From: Proteles cristata cristata
Lineage: Eukaryota > Chordata > Mammalia > Carnivora > Hyaenidae
Direction: 5' to 3'
NCBI GenBank assembly: GCA_017311185.1
Contig: JAESUZ010003499.1
Coordinates: forward strand, 806,001-870,000
Length of the DNA: 64,000 nucleotides
Shown piece after piece: positions 35,331-62,545 of this stretch (its first letter is position 1; each line of letters opens with the position of its first letter). Made by a program: the position numbers and the translations under genes. The notes beneath the pieces are model-generated. The model was not told the DNA's origin and did not search any database. It saw nothing but the letters and a program-made list of their open reading frames with translations.

Positions 35331-37485
35331 AGTCTGGTGGCCATGTTGACTATTGGCAACCATTAGGTTAACATGAAGGGAATGAGGGAGCCGAGGGTCC
35401 ATTTTTATTATTGGCAAGGCTTCACCTGTGGAATACTGAAAGCTCAGGTTGGGTGGCGTTTGATTCTTTACCAAAAATCTCTCATCATCATCATCCCATT
35501 TATTGTTTACCGGAGAGATCATTGAGAAATGGGTCTTGAGTTTCCTTCCAACTTTAAATTGCTAAAATGTGATTCTTGATTCTTTGGTCTGAGAGAGCTT
35601 AGTAGGATGGGGAGGTGGGATCTCCAGAAAACGCTAGTTGGACAGAAAAACGAAGCTCTATTGACACTGTTCCCAGCAGTCCACTGTTCTACGTTACCAC
35701 CTCCTCGCGGGTGCCGGCTCAACACCAACGTTGCATCCACGTCTACCGAGAGACAGTGCTCCGGATGCTGCTTCTGTACTTTCTTAACAACTTCCTTTGA
35801 GTGAGCTGATTTCCTCTAACTTAAAAGCAAAGCTGCCTAAGAAAAATAAGCAAACCTTGCAAGGCAGGTATATCTTGTAGGGAGGGCAAGTACACACATA
35901 ATACAAAGATCTTGGCTTATATTTACCTACACAACAAATTGAGCATTCTGTGTGTCCCAGGAGCTGTTCTAAGGATCCAGTGGTGGACAGAGCGATTTAT
36001 GTGGCTTTATCTCTGCGTCCTGTTTGTTAGGAGCGTTTCCCTCCTCCCTTCTCCCTGCCTCCCACCACCCTCTCCCTCCCCCCCTGCCCTGCATGGTTTA
36101 TAGCAACCACAGCCTCAGGGAGTAGGAGCTGATGATTCTTTATGCACAGGGACCCTAAAAAGGATTAAATTGACATCATTTCTTTCAGAGCAAAGCTCAC
36201 AACTACATCCGTCAAGAAAGCCAATCCTGCAAGGCGGTCAAGGATATAAATTCCAGGGCTCCACGAGTCATCTGCTAAGCGGGCAGGACAGACACTTGCC
36301 CTCCTGCCTGGCGGAAAGGGGAGAGCTACAGAAGCCGGAGAAGGGTCCATCGGTTGAGTCTGGCCTCAGCCATAAGAGGGCAGTGGTGTCCTTTGAGCCG
36401 GGGTAGCCCAGTCAGCTAGGGAGCTAGACCGGAGAGTGCCAGTAAACCAAAAGCAGGGTAGTCTTGACAGCACCCACTTCCACGGCTGGAGGGACAGACA
36501 TAACCTCAGCCCCTCCCGTTCTCATATCGTGCTCACGTGTTTCCAGAGCAGCGCTGGGACTATGAACACCTGTGTACGGTGGCAGAGCCAATGTCTGTTG
36601 AGAGCTGGCTTCCTGGTTCACAGACAACTGTGTTCCCACTGTTTCCTCATTGGGCAGAAGGGGTGAGGGAGTCTCTGAGGTTTCTTATAAGGTACTGATC
36701 CCATTCACGAGGCCTCGCCTAATCACCTCCCAAAATTCCCACCTACTCATACCATAAACTTGGGGGTTAGGATTTCAACACATGCATTTAGGGGGGGACA
36801 AAAACATTCAGTCCACTGCAGATACCTTTTTGAAGAGGAAGAAGCTAAGGGCCAAAAAGGACTAATATTCACATAGTGGTTTGTGGCAGGGCCGCGTTTC
36901 CTTCCTAGTGCACCTGCTTTACCCCAAAGCCTTCACGATTTACCGCACGCTTCTCGGGGGCCTTGTCCTTTGCTGAATGCTCCACAAACACATGTTAGTC
37001 TTCCCACTTGGCTCATCTTGGAGGTAGGAATTGCTATTCCTGACCGTCCCAACAGATCCACAGTTGGGACTGGAACCCCAGACTCCAGCCCCCCCCGCCA
37101 GTGTTTCTCTCTGGGCATCACACTTGCCTCTTCATACCTCAGGACAAAGCAACACCCTGGAAACAGAGTGCGCACCCCAAAGGAGCTTGTTAGGAATACA
37201 GATTCCTGAGCCCAAATGTGGGCTCTGAGATTCCACAAAGGTGGGGTCTGGGAGTCTGTCGGTGTGTATTTTAACTCCCTAAGTGATTTTAACGGCCAAT
37301 CAGGTCTAACGCTCATCGATTCCCCCTGCATCTATCTACCTCCCCATCTGTGCAGTTTTCAGGGCCACCGACCTCAGGTCGCTCAGTCACCTCCCACCTG
37401 GCATCACCTCCTAGGGAGGCTCCCGGATTCCACATTTGCCCCTCCTACCATCCAATCTCCATACAGCAGCCCAAGGGAGCTTTTA

Positions 37486-37699
37486 TTTTTTTTTTTTAAC
37501 TTTTTTAAAATCTTTATTTTTTGAGAGAGAGACAGAGCGTGAACAGGAAAGGGGCAGGGAGAGGAGACACAGAACATGAAGCAGGCTCCAGGCTGTCAGC
37601 ACAGCACAGAGCCCGATGCGGGGCTTGAACCCATGAACCGTGAGATCGTGACCCGAGCTGAAGTCGGATGCTTAACCTACTGAGCCACCCAGGAGCCCT
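37486..37699 (-). mobile_element. CAN-SINE
   Basis: Minus copy with GAGCTTTTA on both sides. Confidence 0.88.
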
Positions 37700-37719
37700 C
37701 AGAGTGAGCTTTTAAAAAC

Positions 37720-38200
37720 ACATCAGGTTAACCTACTTTCCTGCTCAAAAGACTTCTGGCAGCTTCCCTTTACACCAAGGAGAAAATCCAAACTCATCTT
37801 CGCTGGGCGCTAACTGTCTCTGACCCAACTCTCCTCCGATCCCGGCCAGACGTGCTGGTCTCATCTGAGTTCTACAGTCACCACACTGGTCGACCCGCCG
37901 AGACCAGGGCACTTTGGGTGCCCTGCGTGGAATTCTCTTCCTTTTGGTCTTTGTGTGACTGGCTGCTTCTCTTCACTCAGACCTCAGTTCAAATGTCACC
38001 TCCTCAGAGAAGTCTTCCCGGACCACCTTATCCGGAATAATCCTCAGTCCCCTTTCTATCACTCGATCCTGTCTCATTACTGAATATTCTTGTGTGTCTG
38101 CTTGTGTATCGCAGACTTCCTCCATGAGAACGTGAGTGCTCCCAGAACCAGAAGCAGGGACTTTAGGTTTTGTTCAATGTGTATCAGTGATGGAATTGAG
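37720..38200 (+). mobile_element. L2-type LINE fragment
   Basis: CTCAGTTCAAATGTCACCTC, CAGAGAAGTCTTCC and CTCCATGAGAACGTGAG match the L2 3' end. Confidence 0.7.
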
Positions 38201-38265
38201 GCCTCTTCCAGGGTTAGCCATTTCCTAGAGACAGCAAACAACTGGCCCAGGGGTGTGCCTTTTAT

Positions 38266-38442
38266 TTATTCTTAAGTTTATTTGAGAGAGAGAGAGAGCA
38301 GGGGAGGGGCAGAGAGAGAGGAGAGAAAGAGAATCCCAAGCAGGCTCCACACTGTCAGTGATCTCAATGATCTCAATGACCTTGAGATTGTGACCTTAGC
38401 CATAACCCAGAATCAGAGCTTTACTGAGCAACCCAGGTGCCC
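38266..38442 (-). mobile_element. CAN-SINE, internally deleted
   Basis: GGGTGTGCCTTTTA (38,251-38,264) recurs at 38,446-38,459, marking the insertion. Confidence 0.85.
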
Positions 38443-39095
38443 CAAGGGTGTGCCTTTTAAATGCAAACCAACCGATCCAGAACCCAACCCGCCAACCACC
38501 TCCTCCTTTAAGGGGCTCACTCTGGGCCACCACCCACCTGCCCCAATCACCCCCAGATCAGGATCACCCCCAGATCAGGTACAGACAAGTAGGGACAGGC
38601 TTTATGCCCCAGAGCTCACTGAAAGTATTCCAACCAGCCACCCCGAAGCCTGCCTGTCCTGCTTCATTCCTTCCCCCTGCAAAGCACTGGCTGTTACACA
38701 CCGCAGGGTGCGGCGGGGCTACCCGTCATTAAGGTGCTCGGTAGGGCGGTGGGGGTGGGGGTGGGGGACAGAAAGGCCCTCCTGGCAGAAGTGGCATTTG
38801 AGTGAGCCTGGAAAAGAAGTGTTGGCCCCTGTGTCAGTTGGGCTGAGGGGACAGGTGAAGTGAAAGTGAAGTCACGAACAAGGACATCTTGAAAAATGTG
38901 ACCAGAGGCAGCAGAGCCCCTCTGGCCTGCGGCCCACTGGCCACCCCACTGGCCTCACCCTGTGTTCTACTGCAACGGAAAAAGCAACCGCAGAAAGTTC
39001 TGGTCAGAGACGCAAAGATTTCTGCACAAGGATGCTCATCGAAGTGCTACTTCTCCTGAAAACGTCAGAAACGGCAGGGGGGTGGGGGGGTGGTT

Positions 39096-39282
39096 AAGTT
39101 TATTTATTTATTTTAAGAGAGAGAGAGAGACAGCAAGAGTGGGAGAGACAGAGAGAGGGAGAGAATCCCAAGCAGCCTCCACAGAGCCCGACGTGGGACT
39201 GAACTCATGAAACCGAGAGATCCTGACCTGAGCTGAAAACTTAGAGTTGGAAGCCTAGCAGACTGAGCCTCCCTGGCGCCCC
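39096..39282 (-). mobile_element. CAN-SINE
   Basis: Diverged minus copy. Confidence 0.82.
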
Positions 39283-39857
39283 TCTTCGGTGGTTTCTAAG
39301 CATGTCCATGAACTTTTTGATATTTCCTCGATGGGAACATGGGGTTCACGCTCCTCCCCTTGTATCTGCGCAGGGCAGAGACTGTTCTGCCGGACAGCGC
39401 ATGTCCTAAGTGTGTCTGGGTCACCGTGGGGATAGGCTGGAGTAGCCACCTGCTTTCCTTGGGGCCCTTGTCTTGAAGCCCAGAACCAATGTGCGAGAAG
39501 TCTGACTTCCCCAAGGCGGCCACGTCGGAGGAGGCGGTCGGGAGGGAAGCTAACTGGCCACCATCCGCAACTTTTCCCACCATCCGCGGACACGCATCCC
39601 AGCAAGCCAGCTCGGAGGTGGGAAGGCAGCTGAAAAGTTTAGGACATTTGTTCCCCTGTCTCAAGATAGTCAAGGATAATGGATATAGCAAAGGGTAGGA
39701 GAAAAGGGCGTGGACAGCCGCCTCTGATGCCCCCTACAGGATGCCCAGTGGGATGAAAAATAAAAAAAATTTAAAAAAAGAAAAAAAAAGAAAAGCTACA
39801 CCCATTCTCATGCACCAAAGGCATCCCTATATTAACAATAGCTTCCATTTATTTACT

Positions 39858-40246
39858 TAATGTTTATTTTTTATTTTTTTAAATGTTTTATTTATTTCTA
39901 GGAGAGAGAAAGAGAGACAGCATGAGCACGGGAGGGTCAGAGAGACGGCGTCACAGACTGAAACAGGCTCCAGGCTCTGAGCTGGCAGTCAGCACACAGT
40001 CCGACGCGGAGCTTGAACCCACGAACCACGAGATCATGATCTAAGCGAAAGTCAGACGCTTAACCAACTAAGCCACCCAGGCGCCCCTTAATGTTTATTT
40101 TTTAAAAGGGGGTGGGGAACAGAGGACCCGAAGCAGGCTCTGTGCTGACAGCAGAGAGCCTGATGCAGGGCTGGAACTCACAAACCGTGAGATCATGACC
40201 AGAGCCGAAATCGGACACCCAACGAAATGAGCCACCCAGGCGCCCC
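39858..40246 (-). mobile_element. CAN-SINE split in its tail
   Basis: TTAATGTTTATTTTTT lies on both sides of the inner young SINE; the body is 40,088-40,246. Confidence 0.84.
39872..40087 (-). mobile_element. Young CAN-SINE inserted in a SINE tail
   Basis: Young subfamily in minus orientation. Confidence 0.9.
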
Positions 40247-40254
40247 CAACCGCT

Positions 40255-40450
40255 TCTATTTGTTGAGCACTTCCTCTGTGCCAGGCACCAAGCTTTATGC
40301 TTCATTCATTTACGTACGTCACCCCACTGAATGCTCACAACATTCTTTTCCCTTTGAGGAAACTGAGATACAGAAACACTAGTCGACTTGCCCTGGGTCA
40401 CACAGCTATGAAGGGAGGAGCAGCGTTTCAAACCCGGACTGGGTGGCCTT
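40255..40450 (+). mobile_element. MIR
   Basis: TTGAGCACTTCCTCTGTGCC, GAGGAAACTGAGATACAG and GGTCACACAGCTATGAAG are clear MIR blocks. Confidence 0.75.
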
Positions 40451-40494
40451 TCTCTAGAACCCTCTGCCCCTGGAGTTCCTGAACCATGCGACAA

Positions 40495-40665
40495 GATGTG
40501 GAAAAGAAAGGGCATCTTGATTGCAAACAAAGACGTAAAACTGTCTTTATTCATAGGCAACTTGAGCGTGTAAATAGTAGTCCTGAGGAATCTACAAAAA
40601 AGCATAAAATGGGTGAGTTTTGCAAGGTTGAGGGACCTGAGGTCAATATACAGTGCTGGTCTACA
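40495..40665 (+). mobile_element. Short L1 ORF2 relic
   Basis: Plus-strand text resembles the same L1 reverse-transcriptase region (KTVFIHRQLE ... SPEESTKK), heavily decayed. Confidence 0.55.
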
Positions 40666-41186
40666 CTGTGGGAGGCGCAGGAAGTCCTTCGGATGGACTC
40701 CGTGGGCTTCCTGGGATGTGGGGGGCCTACTGGTCATCATGGGCATGATTCCTAGGGTCAGCCGCCCTGGTGAATGCGCTCTGCCCCTTGTGGCTGGGTG
40801 ACGCGGGCAAATGACTTATCAGTTTTCTCCTGTATCAAATGGATATTAATAGAGCATCATGGAGGGGAAAAAAAAAAGCATCAGCTTCACGGGAGGATTC
40901 CCAGAATAAACGCATCTAAATCCCTAAGGCCAGAAGCTTCTGTGGCTGTGTCTGCATGCTTTGTGGGGAGGAGGGGGTGGGCACTCTGTGGAAAGGGGTG
41001 TGAGGCGTCCGCTGGAAATGCACACACACTTCAGTACAAGGTCAGCAGCTGGCGAGCAAGTGCACTTTAGTCTGCAATTACAGCCTGCTGCCACCAGGTG
41101 GGTTCCGGAGCCCGGACTGTGGACCCTGAGATCTGTAGCAGGGACTTCACAGAAGGGAATTAATTACCTATAGGGAGTGATACAGA

Positions 41187-41398
41187 TTTTTTTTTTTTAA
41201 TTTTCTAAACGTTTATTTATTTTTGAGAGAGACAGATAGAGCATGAATGGGGGAGTGGCAGAGACAGAGGGAGGCACAGACTCCAAAGCAGGTTCCAGGC
41301 TCCAAGCTGTCAGCACAGGGCCCGACACCAGGCTTGAACTATGAGATCATGAGCTGAGTCAAATTTGGCCGCTTAACCTACTGAACCACCGGCGCCCC
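41187..41398 (-). mobile_element. CAN-SINE
   Basis: ATACAGATTTTT / ATACGGATTTTT flank it. Confidence 0.85.
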
Positions 41399-41869
41399 AT
41401 ACGGATTTTTGATCAAGAGCCCCACTGACTTCTCTGAGGTCTGCCTTCCCAAGCTCCTTCTTTGGGAAGCCAGCATTACTCTCTGGTAGGCACGGCATAT
41501 GGGTCAAGAGGGTGTTTAACTCTACTTTATCCATCAGCACCCGCAGGAAAGGGGTTCAGCTTTGTTCCTGGAAACAAGAGGCCTCTGTGGGGTCTGCAGC
41601 GGGAGGAGAGTAATACCAGAGGCCACTGGAAGGATCAGAAGCTTGGTGGTGAGGTTTCAGAGGAGAAGCAAGGTTGGTGACAGGGGGAGAGGGCTAAGCC
41701 AAGGGGGGGAAATCCCAGATGGGACTTGCAAGTGAAAACATCACCTGTACATCTCTACCCATGTCCCCATCTACCAGGATACAGGACCAATCTCCCAAAG
41801 GACAGCGGGTCTTTCGGAGTACCTGAAGCTCCAAATGAGGACGGCCTGCCGATAAAAGTGTGAATTCAA

Positions 41870-42080
41870 GGGACGCCTGGGTGGCTCAGTCGGTTAAGTG
41901 TCCAACTTCGGCTCAGGTCATGATCTCACAGTTCATGGGTTTGAGCCCGGCGTCGGGCTCTGCGCTGACAGCTCGGAGCCTGGAGCTGCTTCGGATTCTG
42001 TGTCTCGCTCTCCCTCTGCCCCTCCCTAGCTCACACTCTGTCTCTCTCAAAAATAAGTAAACATTAAAAAAAAATTTTTT
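41870..42080 (+). mobile_element. CAN-SINE
   Basis: AAGTGTGAATTCAA on both sides, a perfect 14-bp duplication. Confidence 0.92.
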
Positions 42081-42657
42081 AAGTGTGAATTCAAATGTGT
42101 TGAGGCATGTATGTGTGCGCACGAATGTACCCATGGCTACATGAGCATGCACAGAGATATCCTTGTGGGATGCCAGTGGCTTGGAAGTATACCCTTAGCT
42201 TGCGTGTGCAGGAGTACAGGTGTGAACTCACACCCCCCAGTGTGCACACCTCCTCCTGGCCAGGAGGTTCTGGAGAGGGGAGCCAGGGCCTGGCCCTGCA
42301 CTGATGGTGCTCTTTCGTCTTCCTGGAGGAGGATCTATAAATGGGTGCCCAGAGCATTTGGAAATTCTGGGCACTGAGAGGGCATTGGGTGGCCATCTTG
42401 GTCCAGCGCCATTGGCTACTTGAATTCTCTCTACTTGTTCACAAAATGGGGGTGGGGGGAAGTGAGTAAAGATTTAGGGGGAAGTAACGAGGTGGAACAC
42501 GCCAATATTTGAGAGTCAGCGCTGGGTATCACAAGGAATATGCCCGGCTCTTCAGAGATTTCCAGTTCCTTTGAATTGTGGCCTCTCTAACAGCTGACAC
42601 CCCAGTCGTGACTTCCATGGGGAGGGCACAATGGTGACTTTCAAAAGCAGTGAAACA

Positions 42658-42885
42658 GGGGCGCCTGGGTGGCTCAGTCGGTTAAGCATCTGACTTGAGC
42701 TCAGGTCATGATCTCATGGTTCATGGGTTCCGCCCCGTGTCGGGCTCTGTGCTGACAGCCAGCTCAGAGCCTGGAGGCTGTCTTCGGATTCTATGTCTCC
42801 CTCTCTCTCTCTGACCCTCCCCTGCTCATGCTGTCTCCATCTCTCTCTCAAAAAAAAAAAAAAAATTTAAAAAATTAAAAAAAAA
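42658..42885 (+). mobile_element. CAN-SINE just past PRDM12 3' end
   Basis: AAAAGCAGTGAAACA on both sides, perfect. It ends about 90 bp from the predicted PRDM12 cleavage site. Confidence 0.92.
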
Positions 42886-42992
42886 AAAAAAGCAGTGAAA
42901 CAACTTTTCCCACCGCCTCTCCATAGTCCCTTTTCACGCGGACAAACGTGCCGACCCCTTCAGATGCTAAGTGGTAAATGTTCCAAGTAATT

Positions 42993-42998
42993 TTTATT
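42993..42998 (-). terminator. PRDM12: Polyadenylation signal AATAAA, PRDM12
   Basis: TTTATT on plus within an AT-rich block, the first canonical hexamer downstream of the PRDM12 stop. Cleavage is expected near 42,975. Confidence 0.7.
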
Positions 42999-43023
42999 TT
43001 AGAATACAAGAGAGGTACAAATG

Positions 43024-43031
43024 TATTTACA
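43024..43031 (-). promoter_or_regulatory. PRDM12: Pumilio-type element TGTAAATA in PRDM12 3' UTR (site 1)
   Basis: An exact match on the minus strand to the PUM consensus TGTANATA, about 35 nt upstream of the polyadenylation signal. Confidence 0.45.
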
Positions 43032-43091
43032 GTTGTACATATACAATCAAATAATATATATCACAGTTTCGTAAATAGCATTTTAGATAAA

Positions 43092-43099
43092 TATTTACA
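43092..43099 (-). promoter_or_regulatory. PRDM12: Pumilio-type element TGTAAATA in PRDM12 3' UTR (site 2)
   Basis: A second exact TGTANATA match, 68 nt from the first, in the same AT-rich block. Confidence 0.45.
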
Positions 43100-43244
43100 A
43101 AGTTAAAGTGACCATTTTCTGGAAGTAGAACACAGTTTTTTGAAAACTCTATACATTTCATACTTTCCGTTACTATTATAGTTTCTGTATTTTACAAAAC
43201 GCCCTGCGGGAATTCTGGTAAAGGACTGCAAGGTGGGACAGGCG

Positions 43245-43259
43245 ACACCAGAGGGCGCC
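43245..43259 (+). promoter_or_regulatory. CTCF-like motif in PRDM12 3' UTR
   Basis: Plus strand ACACCAGAGGGCGCC fits the CTCF core CCASYAGRKGGCRS at all but the first base. Forward orientation. Confidence 0.5.
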
Positions 43260-44166
43260 CAAGGCTCGAGTTTGGGGAGACTTGGGAGGAGGCGAGGGAG
43301 GGTTTGGGTGGAGGGGGCGAAAGCCCCCGCCCCCGCGCCCGGGGACCCCGCGCCGCTCGGAAGTGCTTTGCGGGGGCGGAGAAGCCAGCTCGGCCTCCTC
43401 CCGCAAGAGCCGGGCCAGACGGGGAAGGGAATCTTCCTCTTCCCAAGCAGAAGTCAGAGATGAAGGAGAGGAGGCATGGCTCCAACTCTCCCATTTTACA
43501 GATAGGGAAGGGGGAAACTGAGGCCCAAAGAGGCGCAGGGCCTTGCCCGGCTCCCCCAGGGGATTTCCGTTTGCCCTCGCGCTCGGCCCGCCTGGCACAC
43601 TGCACAGCATTCGTGCTCGTCCCTCCTCTGGAGCCGGCTTCGGGGCTAAGGCGGCCAGAAGGCGAGAAGGGCCCGCCCACAGGAGAGCAGGTCTCGGGGC
43701 TCTGCTGGCTGCCCCCGCGCCCCGCCAGCCCCCCAGCTCTCAAGGTCGTGTCCGTGACCCCCGGCCCTGCGGGGCACCAGGTCCAAGAGGCAGCGGCGGG
43801 CGGGGCGCGCACCGGCCCGCACCCCCGCCCTGGGCCGAGGGCGGCCGTCCCTCCCCGACTCCCGAGCTCCCCGCCCCCGCAGAGCCCCCCAGGGACGCCA
43901 GCCCCCGCGGCCGGCTAGTCGGGAGCGGGGAGACTCGCCGGCGAGGCCGGGCGCGGGGACCCCCGAGGAGGAGGAGGAGGCCGATCAGCCGCCCCTCGGT
44001 GTCCTCACCTGCGAGACTGAACGAAGACTGTTTGCCTAGAGGGGGGTCCCATCTGGGGCGCACCCACAGCGCCGGGCGCCCGGGCCGTCTCCGCCAGGGG
44101 TCGAGTCAGGAGAGGGAGCGCGGGCCGGCGCCGCGCGGGCGGGGAGGAGGAGGGGGAGGGAGGGAG

Positions 44167-44330
44167 CGCGGCGCGGGGAGGCGGGGCGCGCGGCGGAGGC
44201 GGGGCGCGCGGCGCGGAGGCGGCGCGCGGCGCGGAGGCGGGCGCGCGGCGCGGGAGGGCGGGGCGCGCGGCGCGGGGAGGCGGGGCGCGCGGCGCGGAGG
44301 CGGGCGCGCGGGCGCGCGCGGGCGCGGCGC
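44167..44330. repeat. GC minisatellite, 18-22 bp units, next to PRDM12 stop
   Basis: About seven degenerate units of the type GCGGCGCGGAGGCGGGGCGC run in tandem, then decay into CG-rich text ending exactly at the TGA. Unit lengths vary (18, 18, 19, 22, 22, 19 bp). Confidence 0.85.
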
Positions 44331-59862
<15,532 letters not shown>

Positions 59863-61433
59863 GACAGACTTGTACCCGGTCGGCTCGAGGAGCCCTCGCC
59901 GCGAGAGCTCAAGGGGCGGGGGCGCGCAGGCCGCTCCGAATTGTCCCTCTTCGCTCCTCCCGCCCCTCCCCGGCCCCTTCCTCGCTCCCCCTCCCCGCCT
60001 CTTCCTCCTCCTCCTCCTCTCCCCGTGGGAAGCGCAGGGCTGGGAGGGAGGCTCAGCCCGCGGCGAGGAGAGGAGGGGACCGAGCAGGGGAGGAGGCGCC
60101 GAGAGGCTCGCTCGGACTCCGGGGACCCGACTGGGCCGGAGGGGACGCCTGACCGTGGGCCCCGCCGGCCCCGGGCTCACCCAGTGTCCCAGGCCGGCTC
60201 TGCGCGGCTCCTCCCGGCCAGGCCGGCCCGGCACCCCGTCCCCTCCCCCTGCGCGCAGGCCCTCGCGGCCCGGCCCCGGCTCCCCGGAGCTCGCAGCTCC
60301 AGAACGCAGGCCGCGCTCCTCGCCCGCTGCAGACGGCGCTTCGCCTCAAACGGGCCTCTCCTGCCGCCCCGCTCGCTGCTCTCAAGCCGAGTGTGAAACT
60401 CTTCCCGGGCGCAGAGGGCTGGGCGGCGGGGCGCGGCCCACGTTGAGGCTGCCCTGTCTGCAACGGGTCGTGCGCCACCGCCTCCCGCCTCTCCTCTGGG
60501 GGGCTAGGGACGACATCCCCTCTAGCCGCGGGTTAGGCTTTGCTGATGAACGCGGGGAGGCGGGCAGCCGAAAGGGGTCCCCCGGCAGTGAGTGGGAGCA
60601 GCCGGGCTCCAAAGCGAACGTTCTCAGACACTGCTGGCAGCCGCAGGCGAGGCTCCCGCCTCCCAGCCCCTCCGCTCCGCCGCCACCTAGGGAAGCTCCG
60701 CAGCCTTCTGCCCTCCTCCCTTCTGGCCTCCTGGTTGCCTTCTTCCTCTTCTGGCCTCCCTCAGCAATTCCTTCCTCCCTACTTGCCTCCCTCCCCCAGC
60801 CCGCCAGGATGCCTTCTGCGCTGAGGTTCCGAGGCACCCGGGCGCCAGCACCATGTCTCTCGGTCTCTTTCCCTAGAGGAGCTGCTGCTGAGCCCAGGAG
60901 GGAAGGCCACCGCTTTCCGCGGGCTTTGCCGACTCCTGGGGTCGGCCTCAAGCCTCGACTCCAGCCCCTGACACGGGAGGGGCATCATAGAGACGCCCCC
61001 CACCCCCCGCAATGTCAGGTTCTTATAACAGAGCCGAGTTCTCTGGACCCTCGAGGCATGGTTCGGGCTCACGGGTTAGCTGGAGGGATCGGACCCTCCA
61101 GGTTTTCTCCGCAGCACCGGGGACTTGCACGGAAGGTCAAGGACCTGGCCTTCCCATAAGGAGTTCACTGTCCTCACAACCCCTTGGCAAAGAACTCCTT
61201 CCACAGTGGGGTCTTGGCCTTTGCTAAGCCATCCTCACACCTGGCCGCCATGGACCCCCCCGCCTCCGCCTGCCCAGTGCCGGCCACTGGTCTCCGGCAT
61301 CCCCGTGTCCGCATCCGGGCGTAGGGTAAAGAAGGCGGCAACTGCGGGCCTTCAGACCCAGAGCCCGGGTGTGCCTGGAGGCTGATGCCCAGAGGAGGCT
61401 GCGCCAGGCAGAAGGCGCCACGGTCGGGCCTGG

Positions 61434-61452
61434 CGCCAGCAGAGGGCAGCGC
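61434..61452 (+). promoter_or_regulatory. CTCF-like motif upstream of PRDM12
   Basis: The plus strand reads CGCCAGCAGAGGGCAGCGC, an excellent CTCF core match, 1.6 kb upstream of the PRDM12 promoter. Forward orientation. Confidence 0.6.
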
Positions 61453-62454
61453 TGCAGAGAAGCCAGCGCAGCTCCCGGGTTAGGGTCCCGGAACCTCGAG
61501 TCCCTTCCAGATGCCGCTGGAGGGTCGCACTGGCTCAGGCTTGAACCGAGGGTTCCATCGGAGAGGGCTGACGGAGTCGGAGCATGGGTGCCTCACCCAC
61601 GCCTGGACCTTAGCTTCTAGGAAGACTTGGTGGAGGGGAAAATGTACCGGGCGTAGCAGACCACGTCGGGGAGCGCCGCCGGGAGCTTGGAGTCAGCCCC
61701 CAAGCCTGGCAGCCAACATCAGCGCCTCGGGGAGATGAGCAGAGGGTGAGGGCCGCTCTAGGTCCTTGGGACGGCCTTTCTCTCTGGGCCTCAGTGTCCC
61801 CGTCTGCGCAACGATTTAGGTCGGACTTTGTGAACTGAGGTTTCTTCCGCCTTGTCCCATTTTGGGTCAGGTCACTTTCCTCTGGAAGCCCAAGGACTTT
61901 TGCCAATTCCCGGGCCACACCCCAGAGAAAAGCCCCCGGGTCTGTGCGCACCTCCATCCACGGGCACAGCATTTGGGACCTGGACCCCAGCTCTGGATCA
62001 GAAGGTGAAAGGACCGAAGGTTCGGACCGCGGCTAGGGAGCCCTATGCTTTTTCCCTGGACCCGAAAACCCGGGAAGCGGTGCTGGGGGTGGGACAGAAG
62101 CGGAGCCGGTGGCTGCCTTCCAGCTCGAGCGCCCGCGGCCCCGCGCGTCTCCGCCGCGCGCTCAGATTTTGTGCTTCTGGACTAGCCGCCGACCCACCTG
62201 AGCCGCGCCCCAGGGAAAGGGGGCCTATAAGGAGCGCCCCAGTGTCAGGGCCCGTTGGAATTGGGGAGCAAGGCCCATCCACTGAGATTGCGAGGGAGGA
62301 CATTGCACGTTCCGGAGTTTTCTCAGCGGTTGAACTGCGTCGTTTTCCGCGGGGCCCAGGCGAGGAGCGAGTCGGCGCCGCAGCCCCCTACCCTACCCAG
62401 GCCCGGCCCGAGCTCGCGGGCGCCGCCCTCCTCGCGCCCGCGGGCCGCCGTTCC

Positions 62455-62545
62455 GGGATCTCTTTAATATTCATGGGCGTTAATAGAGAGGCCCCCAGTA
62501 TATCGGTCCATTGTGGGCGGCTCGTAGGGCTTGAATAGGCCCCGG
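62455..62545. promoter_or_regulatory. Candidate conserved non-coding block upstream of PRDM12
   Basis: An AT-rich 90-bp island in GC-rich DNA with TTAATATTCATGGGCGTTAAT: two TTAAT cores flank ATTCAT, a homeodomain/POU-like arrangement. Function is not known. Confidence 0.4.

Larger units (their letters stand above)
35331..42970. other. Intergenic region between PRDM12 3' end and EXOSC2 promoter
   Basis: 7.6 kb with L2, MIR and L1 relics and eight SINEs, listed separately. No reading frame shows conserved protein features. 35,400-37,480 holds only old-repeat-like text (36,640-36,810 resembles the 3' end of an ancient interspersed element). 38,460-39,090, 39,290-39,840, 40,670-41,180, 41,400-41,870 and 42,090-42,650 have nothing assignable. 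Confidence 0.75.
42975..44330 (-). other. PRDM12: PRDM12 3' untranslated region
   Basis: About 1.35 kb from the stop to the first minus-strand AATAAA. The proximal 1.1 kb is extremely GC-rich and starts with a minisatellite. The distal 230 bp (42,975-43,200) switches abruptly to AT-rich unique sequence with two Pumilio-type sites. No SINE lies inside. Confidence 0.75.
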
